Below, in pieces: positions 24,533-32,127 of a stretch of DNA of 64,000 bases. The stretch comes from JBJMHZ01 sp045807125. GTDB lineage: Bacteria; Actinomycetota; Actinomycetes; JAWWOL01. The stretch lies in assembly GCA_045807125.1 (NCBI GenBank), contig JBJMHZ010000017.1, positions 18,497 to 82,496 on the forward strand, written 5' to 3'. Under the pieces are notes generated by a model, which had not been told where the DNA came from, made no database searches, and saw only the letters and a program-made list of their open reading frames with translations. Positions within the stretch are counted from its first letter, which is position 1, and the number at the start of each line of letters is the position of its first letter. The translations under genes were made by a program, and so were the position numbers.

Positions 24533-25114
24533 CTACCCGACCGACCGGCCAGCCTCCTGCTCCGGCGGGGTCGGGTCGATCACGCGCACGTGCGGGTCGT
24601 CCAGGTCATAGCCCAGCCGCGCCACCATGTCGGACGTGCCGCCCGGGCCGTCGCCCGTCCGGCCGTTCCACACGACGATCGCGCACGGCTCGTCGTCGAG
24701 CTGCTTGGCAAGCTCGACCATCCAGGCGTTGGTGCGGGCGAACACCTCGTCGCCCTCCGGCACGTCGTCGACCTCCGCGGCCAGCTCGCGGACCTCGACC
24801 ACGTCGAGGAGCGCGCGGAACCGGCGGCTCCAGTCCGTGCCGGGGAGCTCGACCGACTGGCGCTCGAACTCGCGCGGCGGCAGGGCGAGGCACAGCACGA
24901 CGTGCGCTCCGCGCGCCCGACCCTCCTCCGCGGCGATGATGTCCGCGCCGCGCGCGCCGCCCGTGATGACCGTCGTGCCGGGCCCCGTGCGCCAGCCGGC
25001 GAGCGCATCCCGCACGCGCTCGGTCACCCACTCCACCCGCGACGGCGGGAACCGCGGCGCTGGCCGGTCGGGAGCATCGACCAGGTGCCCGCTCACGAGC
25101 ACGACGCCCTTCAC
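24533..25114 (-). CDS. SLOG-family nucleotide-binding protein
   Basis: 193 residues with the SLOG (SMF/DprA-LOG) Rossmann-like fold. A first strand VVLVSGHLVDAP is followed by the phosphate-binding TVITGGARGADIIAAEEGRARGAHVVLCLALPP. A later GPGGTSDMV glycine loop follows an AIVVWNG strand. SLOG domains are thought to bind or process nucleotide ligands in bacterial conflict systems. GTG 25114 overlaps the stop of the TPR gene (GTGA at 25111-25114), so the two are coupled. No membrane segment or other domain is present. Function within the cassette (ligand sensor or NAD-type hydrolase) is inference. Confidence 0.75.
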   Translation of the reverse strand: MKGVVLVSGHLVDAPDRPAPRFPPSRVEWVTERVRDALAGWRTGPGTTVITGGARGADIIAAEEGRARGAHVVLCLALPPREFERQSVELPGTDWSRRFRALLDVVEVRELAAEVDDVPEGDEVFARTNAWMVELAKQLDDEPCAIVVWNGRTGDGPGGTSDMVARLGYDLDDPHVRVIDPTPPEQEAGRSVG

Positions 25115-26457
25115 GGGCCCACCAGCCGGCGCATCGCGGCGAGCACCTCGTCCAGCCCGGCTCGTACGTCGGACTGCTCGTGCAGGCGGACGCTGTGGGC
25201 GAGGTCGTCGATGGTGGCCTCGAGGTTGAACTGGCTGGCGCCCTGCAGCCGGATCTCGTCGAGCAGCGCGCGCGCGCCGTCGACGTCGCCGCTGTCGAAC
25301 GCCGCACCGATCAGCGTGGGCCGCGCCCACTCGTCGTCCGGCCGGATCGCCATGCTGGCCCGGCACGCGGTCATGGCGACGGTCGCGGTCTCGGTCGCGC
25401 GCTTCTCGTCGCCCTCCTTGCCGCGGATGCGGTACAGGCGCGGGAGGTTCGACGACGGGTAGTAGTCGTTCAGGTCGAGCGCCATTCCTCGCTCGTACGC
25501 GTCGATCGCGCGCTCGAGGTAGCGCCGGCGCTCGTCCGATCCCTCGGGCGCCGCGCGCATCAGCTGCTTGTAGCGGCCGCCCAGCAGGCCCCAGCGCTCG
25601 GACGTGCCTCCCGAGCGCTCGATGAGCCCCTGCAACGCTGCCGCAGACTCCTCGACCCGGCCGGTCTTGGCGAGCGCCAGCTGCCGCTGCTCCACGACCG
25701 TGGGGTGGCGCTGGAGCCGGTCGGGCAGATCGTCGACGTACGCGAGCACCTCGGGCCAACCGACGTTGTCGCGGATCGCGGCGATCAGCTCGAGGACGAC
25801 CGACTCGCGGATCGCCGGCTTGGCGCCGTACGCAGCCACGAGGTCGCGCGTGCGGCTCTTCCGCGCCTCGTCGCTCGTCGCGAGCCGGATCGCCCGGATG
25901 TCGGTCTCGAAGCCCGACAGCTCGTCCACCACGTCAGCGAACGCCGGGGCGCTGCCATCCTTGCGGTCCGGGTAGCCGGGCAGCGCCACGCACACGGGCG
26001 ACGGCCCGTTCAGCAGCGGAGAAAGGCCAGCGCGCAGCGCCGCCCTCGCAGCCTCCACGTTGGGGGCGGGGCAGGACCCGTCGGTGAGGGGGTAGGAGAG
26101 GCGGCGCATCTGCGCCATGTCGAAGACGGGCTGCGCCCAACTGGCCGCGACGAGGACGCACCCGGTGCACTCCGCGGCGTGCCGCACGCCGACCTCGTAG
26201 TAGACGTTGGAGTTGGCGAGCGACACGTCGGCGACGACCACGTCCGCTAGTACCAGCCGCTGGATCATCTCGACCACGATCAGCGCGCCGATGTCGGCGT
26301 CGGCCCGCACGGCGCGGAACCCCAGTTCCTCCAGCACGGGCTGGTGCACCCTGTGCCACAGCGCGTCGAAGTCCACCACCGACGGCACGCCGTCGCCCGT
26401 CAGCCCCGTCGGCTTCTGCCCGAAGGGCATCACCATGAAGGCGATCTGCTGGCTCAT
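25111..26457 (-). CDS. TIR/nucleoside-deoxyribosyltransferase-like domain plus TPR (TRAFs-binding/TPR-S type) protein
   Basis: 448 residues. Residues ~1-155 form a compact alpha/beta domain: IAFMVMPFG, then ADIGALIVVEMIQRLVLADVVVADV, then SNVYYEVGVRHA, with the glutamate of YYEVG at the place where NDT- and TIR-like domains keep a catalytic acid. Residues ~190-448 are helical repeats (LALAKTGRVEESAAALQGL, YERGMALDLNDYYPSSNLPRLY), matching the TPR-S/TRAFs-binding class known from nucleotide-centred conflict systems. Soluble, no signal. ATG 26457 has GGAGAGGGGG upstream and overlaps the second SLATT gene by ATGA; GTGA overlap with SLOG follows. Predicted role: ligand-binding or NAD-degrading enzyme coupled to a sensor; not proven. 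Confidence 0.75.
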   Translation of the reverse strand: MSQQIAFMVMPFGQKPTGLTGDGVPSVVDFDALWHRVHQPVLEELGFRAVRADADIGALIVVEMIQRLVLADVVVADVSLANSNVYYEVGVRHAAECTGCVLVAASWAQPVFDMAQMRRLSYPLTDGSCPAPNVEAARAALRAGLSPLLNGPSPVCVALPGYPDRKDGSAPAFADVVDELSGFETDIRAIRLATSDEARKSRTRDLVAAYGAKPAIRESVVLELIAAIRDNVGWPEVLAYVDDLPDRLQRHPTVVEQRQLALAKTGRVEESAAALQGLIERSGGTSERWGLLGGRYKQLMRAAPEGSDERRRYLERAIDAYERGMALDLNDYYPSSNLPRLYRIRGKEGDEKRATETATVAMTACRASMAIRPDDEWARPTLIGAAFDSGDVDGARALLDEIRLQGASQFNLEATIDDLAHSVRLHEQSDVRAGLDEVLAAMRRLVGP

Positions 26458-26966
26458 CGATCCCCCTCTCCGGTGCCTGCCTCGATGCCTGCCTCGATGC
26501 TTGTCACGGTGCTTGTCTCGCCCCTCGCGGCCGACTTGAGGACCAGCTGACCCCACTGACCGTTCTCGCTCCGGAAGATCTGCTCGACCCGTTGCACGAG
26601 GGCGACGAGATCGTCCTCGGTCGTCACTGCGTCCCAGTCGATCTCGGCCTCCTGGAGGTTGAGCGCGGTGTCGCCGTAGAGCTTGTGCAGCTGGGCGTGG
26701 CCCATCATCGCGTCGTACGCGGTGATGGCGCCGGCGAGGGCGGCGAGGATCGCGGCAGCCACGCCGGACCAGGCACGTGCGCTGCCGGACACGGCCTGCC
26801 CCACGACGCCGGCCACGGCGGACAGGAGCAGCAGCGCGTTGCGGACGTTGACCGCCTGGCGGTGCGCCCGGCCGTACTCGTCAGCGCGGCCGTCGTAGAA
26901 CGTGCGCTGGTCGGCGATGCGCAGCTCGCTGTAGAGCTCGCGGAAGCGGGCGACGCGATCGGTCAT
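26454..26966 (-). CDS. SLATT-domain membrane protein (second copy)
   Basis: 170 residues. A helical N-terminus (LYSELRIADQRTFYDGRADEY) precedes two close membrane helices (NALLLLSAVAGVVGQAV and VAAAILAALAGAITAYDAM). A cytosolic coil-like segment with a KLYGDTALNLQEAE element completes the SLATT two-helix effector layout. SLATT proteins are predicted pore-forming effectors gated by nucleotide-handling partners. The C-terminus (EAGIEAGTGEGD) is encoded by a 12-bp minisatellite. ATG 26966 has GGGAGGAG upstream and shares ATGA with the first SLATT gene. Confidence 0.75.
   Translation of the reverse strand: MTDRVARFRELYSELRIADQRTFYDGRADEYGRAHRQAVNVRNALLLLSAVAGVVGQAVSGSARAWSGVAAAILAALAGAITAYDAMMGHAQLHKLYGDTALNLQEAEIDWDAVTTEDDLVALVQRVEQIFRSENGQWGQLVLKSAARGETSTVTSIEAGIEAGTGEGDR
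26475..26510 (-). repeat. 12-bp minisatellite in the 3' end of the second SLATT gene
   Basis: The word GCCTGCCTCGAT occurs twice in tandem (26475-26486, 26487-26498) and is followed by degenerate copies at 26499-26510 and beyond. The period is a multiple of three, so copy-number change would lengthen the acidic tail (EAGI/EAGT units) without a frameshift. It would also alter the distance to the next ribosome site. Confidence 0.75.
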
Positions 26967-27478
26967 CCCAGCTCCTCCCCTCGCTGGATCGCGATGACTG
27001 CCTCGCGAAGGGCCCGCTCGCGACCGGAGCCGGCGTACCGGCCGGTAGTCGAGAGGTACTGGAAGTGCAGCGCGCGCAGCCGCTCGGCCTTGACCCGCTG
27101 GTCGAGGTAGTCCGACTGCGCCGTCGCCTCCTTGACCCGTGCACTGCTCGCGGCGAGTCCCACGCCGAGCACCGCCAGCACCAGCTCCGGCCAGCGCGAG
27201 TGCGGCAGCGCGGCCTGCAGGCCGCCCAGGCCGGTCACCGCGGCAGCGCCGAGCAGCACCAGGCACTGCTGGCGCCGGTAGCGATTCTGCTCGCGCAGGG
27301 CACCGAGGTCGTACTTGGTGAAGACCGGTTCCACCACGGTCGCGAGCAGTGCGAAGTCGGCGTCGAGCTCGGGGTAGCCGGCCTTCTTCTCCGGCGGGAT
27401 CACCGCCGGTGACCGGCCAGGCGCGCGCAGCTTGGGAAGCCTGGCGAGCAAGGGCACGCGTCGCCTCCATGTGGCCAT
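26963..27478 (-). CDS. SLATT-domain membrane protein (first copy)
   Basis: 171 residues. Order: basic N-terminus (WRRRVPLLARLPKLR), the helix YDLGALREQNRYRRQQ, two adjacent membrane helices (CLVLLGAAAVTGLGGLQAAL and LVLAVLGVGLAASSA), then ERLRALHFQYLSTTGRY, the helix characteristic of SLATT/DUF4231 proteins. ATG 27478 is preceded by AAGGAGAG. It is the first gene of a four-gene minus-strand unit, all junctions overlapping by four bases. The two SLATT copies are diverged from each other and may form a hetero-oligomer. Confidence 0.75.
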   Translation of the reverse strand: MATWRRRVPLLARLPKLRAPGRSPAVIPPEKKAGYPELDADFALLATVVEPVFTKYDLGALREQNRYRRQQCLVLLGAAAVTGLGGLQAALPHSRWPELVLAVLGVGLAASSARVKEATAQSDYLDQRVKAERLRALHFQYLSTTGRYAGSGRERALREAVIAIQRGEELG

Positions 27479-27511
27479 GAGCCACCTCTCCTTCCCGCGT
27501 CGCTCCGCGGC

Positions 27512-27546
27512 CTCATGGCCGTGCTCGGCGTGCGCTCCGCCATGAG
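27512..27546. promoter_or_regulatory. Inverted repeat in the divergent promoter region of the SLATT cassette
   Basis: CTCATGGC (27512-27519) and GCCATGAG (27539-27546) are perfect inverted arms around 19 bp. They sit 34 bp upstream of the first SLATT start, in the 228-bp gap shared with the divergent small gene. Could bind a dimeric regulator; no regulator gene is adjacent. Confidence 0.35.
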
Positions 27547-27706
27547 CTCGGCCCGCAGCGCCCCGATCCGAGATCCGCACGCGGGCATTGTCGTCCTCTC
27601 GCAGCTCGATGGAAGCCCGTTCGCCGCGACGATCACCAGGTGTCCCGGGCACGGCCACCGGGCAGGGGCAGCAGCGACCCGGCTTCCGAGGGAGAGGAAC
27701 GCGGCG

Positions 27707-28015
27707 ATGTCGGATGCGGACGGGGACTACGAGCCCTCCGGCGAGCGGTGGCCCGTCGACGAGGACGACTACGGCCTCGACAGCGACGAGGGCAACGTGC
27801 GCATGCAGCAGGTCGTCGCCGATCTGGTGGCGCAGGCCGAGCGCGGCGAGGTCGAGCGCCGGGAGGCCGTCGTGCTGCTCGCGGACGCGCTCGAGGAGAT
27901 GTCGGGCGACCACCCGGAGGTGACCGACATCACCGTGCGCAGCCGGCTGGTCGCCGTGCTCGACCCCGTCTTCACCGCCCAGGGCTGGGAGCGGCTGGGG
28001 CCGTTCGAGTTCTGA
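27707..28015 (+). CDS. Small acidic protein of unknown function
   Basis: 102 residues, strongly acidic at the N-terminus (DADGDYEPSGERWPVDEDDYGLDSDEG), then helical (VVADLVAQAERGEVERREAVVLLADALEEM). It ends in GWERLGPFEF. No family recognised, no membrane segment. ATG 27707 has GGAGAGGA ten bases before it; the frame is open further upstream without support. Divergent from the SLATT cassette and convergent with idsA (six bases between stops). The composition could suit a protein-protein inhibitor or DNA mimic, but that is only a guess. Confidence 0.65.
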   Translation: MSDADGDYEPSGERWPVDEDDYGLDSDEGNVRMQQVVADLVAQAERGEVERREAVVLLADALEEMSGDHPEVTDITVRSRLVAVLDPVFTAQGWERLGPFEF

Positions 28016-28021
28016 GCCGCC

Positions 28022-29104
28022 TCAGGCCGCGCGGCGGGTCGCGGCGACCGCCAGCTCGGCCAGCGCCTCGGTCGCCTCGGTCGCCTCCCTGCCGATCGGC
28101 GCCGCGGCGAGCGCGCCCAGCGCCCGGTCGGTCAGCTCGGCGATGAGCCGCTCGACGTGGTCCAGTGCGCCGGTGCCCGCGATGATCTCGCGCATGGTGG
28201 CCAGCTCGCCCTCGTCGAGCCCAGGGTCGCCGAGGCCGCTCCGTACCCGGGCCGCCGCGCCGCGGCCGGCCTGCCGCAGCGCCGTGACCACCAGCACGGT
28301 GCGCTTGCCCTCGCGCAGGTCGTCGCCCGCCGGCTTGCCGGTCACCGCCGGGTCGCCGAAGACGCCGAGCACGTCGTCGCGCAGCTGGAACGCCTCGCCG
28401 AGCGGCAGCCCGTACGCGGAGAACGCGGTGAGCAGCGCGTCGTCGGCGCCGGCGAGCGAGGCGCCGATCAGCAGCGGCCGCTGCACCGTGTAGGTCGCGG
28501 TCTTGAACCGGGCGATCCGCAGCGCGTCGACGGCCGGCGCCTCCGCCGTGACCTGGCCGACGATGTCGAGGTACTGACCGGCCATGACCTCGGTGCGCAT
28601 GGCGTCGTAGCAGGACGCGGCGCGCAGCAGCGCCTCGGCCGGCAGCCCGGACGAGCGGAGCATCTCGTCGGACCACGCGAGGCAGAGGTCGCCGAGCAGG
28701 ATCGCCGCCGACCGCCCGAACGCCTCGGCGTCGCCGCGCCACCCCTCCTGCCGGTGCAGCGTCGCGAACCGCCGGTGCACCGCTGGCCTGCCCCTCCTGC
28801 GGTCGCTGCGGTCCATCACGTCGTCGTGGACGAGCGCGCATGCGTGGAGAAGCTCCAGGGCGGCCGCCGCGGCGACGATCGTGTCGGCGTCGGGGCCGCC
28901 GGCAGCCCGCCAGGCCCAGTAGCAGAACGCCGGGCGCACCCGCTTGCCGCCGTGGGTCACGAACTCGGCGATCGTGTCGGCCACCGGCACCAGGTCGTCA
29001 CCGATCGCCTCCAGCGCGGGCCGGCGGGCCCCGACGAAGGCGTCGAGCGCCTTCGTCACCCGTGCGCGCAGGTCCGCGCGATCGAGCGGGTCGACCAGGT
29101 TCAC
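28022..29104 (-). CDS. idsA: Polyprenyl diphosphate synthase, GGPP type (IdsA-like)
   Basis: 360 residues. Asp-rich motifs ALVHDDVMDRSD and FQLRDDVLGVFGD are separated by GGKRVRP upstream and FKTATYTVQRPLLIGA downstream. In M. tuberculosis idsA2 (Rv2173) lies beside metF, the same arrangement as here. It probably provides the C20 diphosphate for crtB, though C15-C25 products are possible. GTG 29104; the metF promoter region is divergent. Distinct from the operon-bound synthase at 16106-17128, which has a different motif environment. Confidence 0.92.
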   Translation of the reverse strand: MNLVDPLDRADLRARVTKALDAFVGARRPALEAIGDDLVPVADTIAEFVTHGGKRVRPAFCYWAWRAAGGPDADTIVAAAAALELLHACALVHDDVMDRSDRRRGRPAVHRRFATLHRQEGWRGDAEAFGRSAAILLGDLCLAWSDEMLRSSGLPAEALLRAASCYDAMRTEVMAGQYLDIVGQVTAEAPAVDALRIARFKTATYTVQRPLLIGASLAGADDALLTAFSAYGLPLGEAFQLRDDVLGVFGDPAVTGKPAGDDLREGKRTVLVVTALRQAGRGAAARVRSGLGDPGLDEGELATMREIIAGTGALDHVERLIAELTDRALGALAAAPIGREATEATEALAELAVAATRRAA

Positions 29105-29224
29105 GGGGCGACGCTCCAGGATCTCGGGCGGGAGAGGCGGTAGGAGAGGCCGTGGTCACGAGTATCCGGGCTCCGCTGCCGCCCGCCACTCGGGACGTGC
29201 TCGCCGATCAGGTGCCCGGGGGAA

Positions 29225-29230
29225 TACCGT
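29225..29230 (+). promoter_or_regulatory. Candidate -10 box for leaderless metF transcript
   Basis: TACCGT lies six bases upstream of ATG 29237, placing the transcription start at the A of the start codon. No ribosome site is present in front of metF. Same geometry as at 1477-1482 and 31446-31451. Confidence 0.45.
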
Positions 29231-29236
29231 CGTCGC

Positions 29237-30154
29237 ATGCCGCCGAAGGTGCCCCTGCCGCGGGCCAGGACGATCCGGGAGCTGCTCGACAAGGGCGAGC
29301 GGTCGTACTCCTTCGAGTTCTTCCCGCCCAGGACGCCGGAGGGCGAGCGGCAGCTGTGGCAGGCCATCCGCCAGCTCGAGGCGCTGCATCCGACGTTCGT
29401 GTCGGTGACGTACGGCGCGGGCGGCAGCACGAGGGGCACCACCGTCCGGCTGACCGAGCGGATCGCCGCCGAGACGACGCTCACCCCGCTCGGCCACCTG
29501 ACCGCCGTCGATCACTCGGTGGCCGAGCTGCGGCACGTCGTCGGGCAGTACGCCGACGCCGGCATCCGCAACGTGCTCGCGCTGCGCGGCGACCCGCCCG
29601 GCGATCCGCGCGGCGAGTGGCACCCGCACCCGCAGGGGCTCAACTACGCCGAGGATCTCGTCCGGCTCGTCCGGTCGGCCGGCCAGCTCTGCGTGGGGGT
29701 CGCCGCCTTCCCCGAGAAGCACCCGCGCTCGCCCGACATCGACACCGACGTGCGCTACTTCGTCCAGAAGTGCCGCGCGGGCGCCGATTTCGCCATCACC
29801 CAGATGTTCTTCCGGGCCGAGGACTACCTGCGCCTGCGCGACCGCGTGGCGCGCCACGGCTGCGACGTGCCGATCATCCCGGGCATCATGCCGGTCACCA
29901 ACGTGGGCCAGATCGAGCGGTTCGCCGTGCTGTCCGGCGCGGCCTTCCCCGCCGACCTGGCCGAGCGGCTGCACCGGGTGCAGGACGACCCGGACGCCGT
30001 ACGGGCGATCGGCGTCGAGGTGGCCACGGAGCTGTGCGAGCAGCTGCTCGCCGAAGGGGCGCCCGGCCTGCACTTCATCACGCTCAACCGGTCGACCGCG
30101 ACGAGGGAGATCTACCAGCGCCTGCGCGAGCTCGCGATCGTCCGGCCGAGCTGA
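29237..30154 (+). CDS. metF: 5,10-Methylenetetrahydrofolate reductase
   Basis: 305-residue FAD TIM barrel reducing methylenetetrahydrofolate to methyltetrahydrofolate for methionine synthesis. Seen: SFEFFPPRTPEGERQLW, VSVTYGAGGSTRG, LGHLTAVDHS, VLALRGDPPGDP, the KCRAGADFAITQMFF block and PIIPGIMPVTN, all typical. Length is normal. Divergent from idsA with 132 bp between starts. The mycobacterial pair idsA2/metF shows the same linkage. Confidence 0.96.
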   Translation: MPPKVPLPRARTIRELLDKGERSYSFEFFPPRTPEGERQLWQAIRQLEALHPTFVSVTYGAGGSTRGTTVRLTERIAAETTLTPLGHLTAVDHSVAELRHVVGQYADAGIRNVLALRGDPPGDPRGEWHPHPQGLNYAEDLVRLVRSAGQLCVGVAAFPEKHPRSPDIDTDVRYFVQKCRAGADFAITQMFFRAEDYLRLRDRVARHGCDVPIIPGIMPVTNVGQIERFAVLSGAAFPADLAERLHRVQDDPDAVRAIGVEVATELCEQLLAEGAPGLHFITLNRSTATREIYQRLRELAIVRPS

Positions 30155-30172
30155 CGCCCGGTTGGTGGACCG

Positions 30173-30583
30173 CTACGCCGCGGGGATGCCCGACGGGTCC
30201 ATGTGGAGGACCTCCCACACGTGACCGTCGATGTCCTGGAAGCTCCCGCCGTGCATCGGCCCCTCGTCCATGACCGGCTTCCACGGCTTGCCGCCGGCGG
30301 CGATGGCCTTGGCGACCAGCTCGTCCACCTCGTCCCTGCTCGCGCAGGATAGGCAGGTGAGCACCTCGGTCGCGTGCGCGGTGTCGGCGATGTCGGTGGT
30401 GATGAACGTCCGGAAGAACTCCTCGACGAGCAGCATGACGTAGCTGTGCCCGTCGTCGATCACCAGGCAGGCGGCCTTGTCGTCGCTGAACCGCGCGTCG
30501 AAGCCGAAGCCGAGCGAGGAGAAGAACCGCTTCGAGCTCTCCAGGTCCCGCACCGGCAGGTTGACGAAGATCATGCGTCCCAC
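30173..30583 (-). CDS. VOC-superfamily (glyoxalase-like) protein
   Basis: 136 residues of the vicinal-oxygen-chelate fold: two beta-alpha-beta-beta-beta units, with FVNLPVRDLESSKRFFSSLGF at the start and GSFQDIDGHVWEVLHMDP at the end. This PhnB-like group is often annotated as glyoxalase/extradiol dioxygenase-like, with no assigned reaction. GTG 30583 has GGAG upstream; ATG 30574 is the alternative. Convergent with metF. Confidence 0.85.
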   Translation of the reverse strand: MGRMIFVNLPVRDLESSKRFFSSLGFGFDARFSDDKAACLVIDDGHSYVMLLVEEFFRTFITTDIADTAHATEVLTCLSCASRDEVDELVAKAIAAGGKPWKPVMDEGPMHGGSFQDIDGHVWEVLHMDPSGIPAA

Positions 30584-30676
30584 GGCTGGTCTCCTCGCAT
30601 CCGCTGGGTCGCCGCCGTCCGGCCGACCCTCGCAGGGTGATGACGACCGCGAGCGCCGCGACTCACCGGCGGTGCC

Positions 30677-31408
30677 TCAGCGGCGGTAGCTCACCACGCG
30701 GAACGTCTCGGCGTACGCGATGCCGTGCGGCTCGCCGAAGTCGGCGGCCCGCTGCCGGATCCGCCGCTCCATCGCGTCGACCACGGCCGGGTCGGGACCG
30801 AGCTGCGAGCGGTGGCAGCGCAGCGCCTCCACCTTGCGATCGATCGTCTCGGACACGTCGACCGGCACGGCGTACGCGGCCGGACCCATGATCCAGCTCT
30901 CCTCCAGGGCGCGCCACGGCTGGAGGCCCTCGGCGAGCAGCTCGGGGAAGATCGAGGCCGTCGTCCCGCCGGTCATCGTGATGTCGAGCGTGCACTGGCC
31001 GACCGCCCGGTGGTCGGGGTGGTTGACGAAGCGGTCGGTCGGCAGCGGCTGCGGGTCGAGGGTGAGCAGCCGGTGCGGCCGGTGCCGCCGGAACTGGCGG
31101 GACAGCGCCAGCCGCAGCTCGAGGTCGTCGAAGACCTCCGAGTCCATCCAGTCGAGGAAGGTCACGTCGGTCACGCCGACGGTCGCGGCTGCCGCCCGCT
31201 GCTCCTTCTCGCGCAGCGCGCCGTACTCGTCAGGGTCCATGTGCGCGTCCCAGGCGCCCTTCTGGCCGCGGGTGACGACGACGTAGCGCACGTCCCAGCC
31301 CTCGTCGGTCCAGCGGGCGACGGTGCCGGCCGCGCCGAAGTCGACGTCGTCGGGGTGGGCGAACACGGCGAGGGCGCGGCGGGGCTCGCCGGCGGGGTCG
31401 GAGGGCAT
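30677..31408 (-). CDS. PIG-L family zinc deacetylase
   Basis: 243 residues. LmbE/PIG-L fold with the zinc motif FAHPDDVDFG at the N-terminus and NHPDHRAVG in the middle. Relatives remove N-acetyl groups from GlcNAc-inositol (MshB), teicoplanin-type glycosides or other amino sugars. This copy has the short actinobacterial form and cannot be assigned to MshB or Mca by sequence inspection alone. ATG 31408. Divergent from the CDP-alcohol phosphotransferase gene (49 bp between). Confidence 0.88.
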   Translation of the reverse strand: MPSDPAGEPRRALAVFAHPDDVDFGAAGTVARWTDEGWDVRYVVVTRGQKGAWDAHMDPDEYGALREKEQRAAAATVGVTDVTFLDWMDSEVFDDLELRLALSRQFRRHRPHRLLTLDPQPLPTDRFVNHPDHRAVGQCTLDITMTGGTTASIFPELLAEGLQPWRALEESWIMGPAAYAVPVDVSETIDRKVEALRCHRSQLGPDPAVVDAMERRIRQRAADFGEPHGIAYAETFRVVSYRR

Positions 31409-31445
31409 GGGCCGACCTTATCGAGCGGTGCCCGGTGGTCACCGC

Positions 31446-31451
31446 TAGCGT
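31446..31451 (+). promoter_or_regulatory. Candidate -10 box, leaderless CDP-alcohol phosphotransferase transcript
   Basis: TAGCGT is followed by six bases and GTG 31458. No Shine-Dalgarno sequence fits better than a weak GGGCAGG. Third example of this geometry in the window. Confidence 0.4.
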
Positions 31452-31457
31452 GGGCAG

Positions 31458-32117
31458 GTGATCCCCGACCGGGACGCGTACTTCCGGCGCTGGGCCGCCC
31501 TGCACGGCGGCTACGACCCGGCCACGCAGGGCCGGCTCGTGCGCTGGTGGCTGTCGATGGCCTACGCGGTCGCGGCGCCGCTGGCGAGGGCGGGCGTGGC
31601 GCCCGGCGCCGTGACGGCCGCCGCCGTCGTGCTGGCCTACGCCGTGCCGGCGATCGCGCTGGCCGGCGGGGCCTGGGCGGGCGCGGCCGCCGTCGCCGCC
31701 GCCGCGTCGGGGCTCGCCGACAACCTCGACGGCGCGGTCGCCATCCTGCGCGACCGGACGACCGGGTGGGGGTACGTCATCGATTCGGTCGCCGACCGTG
31801 CGGCCGACGCTGCCTACCTGCTCGCGCTCTGGTGGCTCGGGGCGCCCGGCGGGCTGTGCGTCGGCGCCGGCGCGGGGGTGGTGCTGCTCGAGTACGGGCG
31901 GGCGCGGGCCGGCAACGCCGGACTGACCGAGATCGGCGTCGTCACCGTCGGGGAGCGCCCGACCCGGGTCATCGTCACCGTCGCTGCCCTGCTCGCCGCC
32001 GGGCTGCACCCGGGGCGGGCTGCCCTGCTCGCCGGGCTCGGCGCCGCGGCGACCCTCGGCGTGACGCTCACCGGGTCGGCGCAGCTCGCGGTGGTCGTCC
32101 GCCGCACCCTGCGCTGA
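31458..32117 (+). CDS. CDP-alcohol phosphatidyltransferase-family membrane protein
   Basis: 219 residues, several membrane helices. The family signature D-x2-DG-x2-A-R-x8-G-x3-D-x3-D is present with exact spacing (DNLDGAVAI, then GYVIDSVAD), except that the arginine is replaced by isoleucine. The four aspartates of the metal site are kept. It should transfer a phospho-group from a CDP-alcohol to an acceptor alcohol, but neither substrate is known. It lies beside the second carotenoid block, convergent with the CrtI-like gene (10 bp between stops). Confidence 0.8.
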   Translation: MIPDRDAYFRRWAALHGGYDPATQGRLVRWWLSMAYAVAAPLARAGVAPGAVTAAAVVLAYAVPAIALAGGAWAGAAAVAAAASGLADNLDGAVAILRDRTTGWGYVIDSVADRAADAAYLLALWWLGAPGGLCVGAGAGVVLLEYGRARAGNAGLTEIGVVTVGERPTRVIVTVAALLAAGLHPGRAALLAGLGAAATLGVTLTGSAQLAVVVRRTLR

Positions 32118-32127
32118 GTCCCCCTGG

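Noticed and set aside
25111..26457. Reading the TPR protein's N-terminal domain as a confirmed TIR NADase
   Set aside because: The MVMPFG, VVVADV and YYEVG pattern fits TIR and NDT-like folds equally; no experimentally known NADase subfamily could be assigned by inspection.
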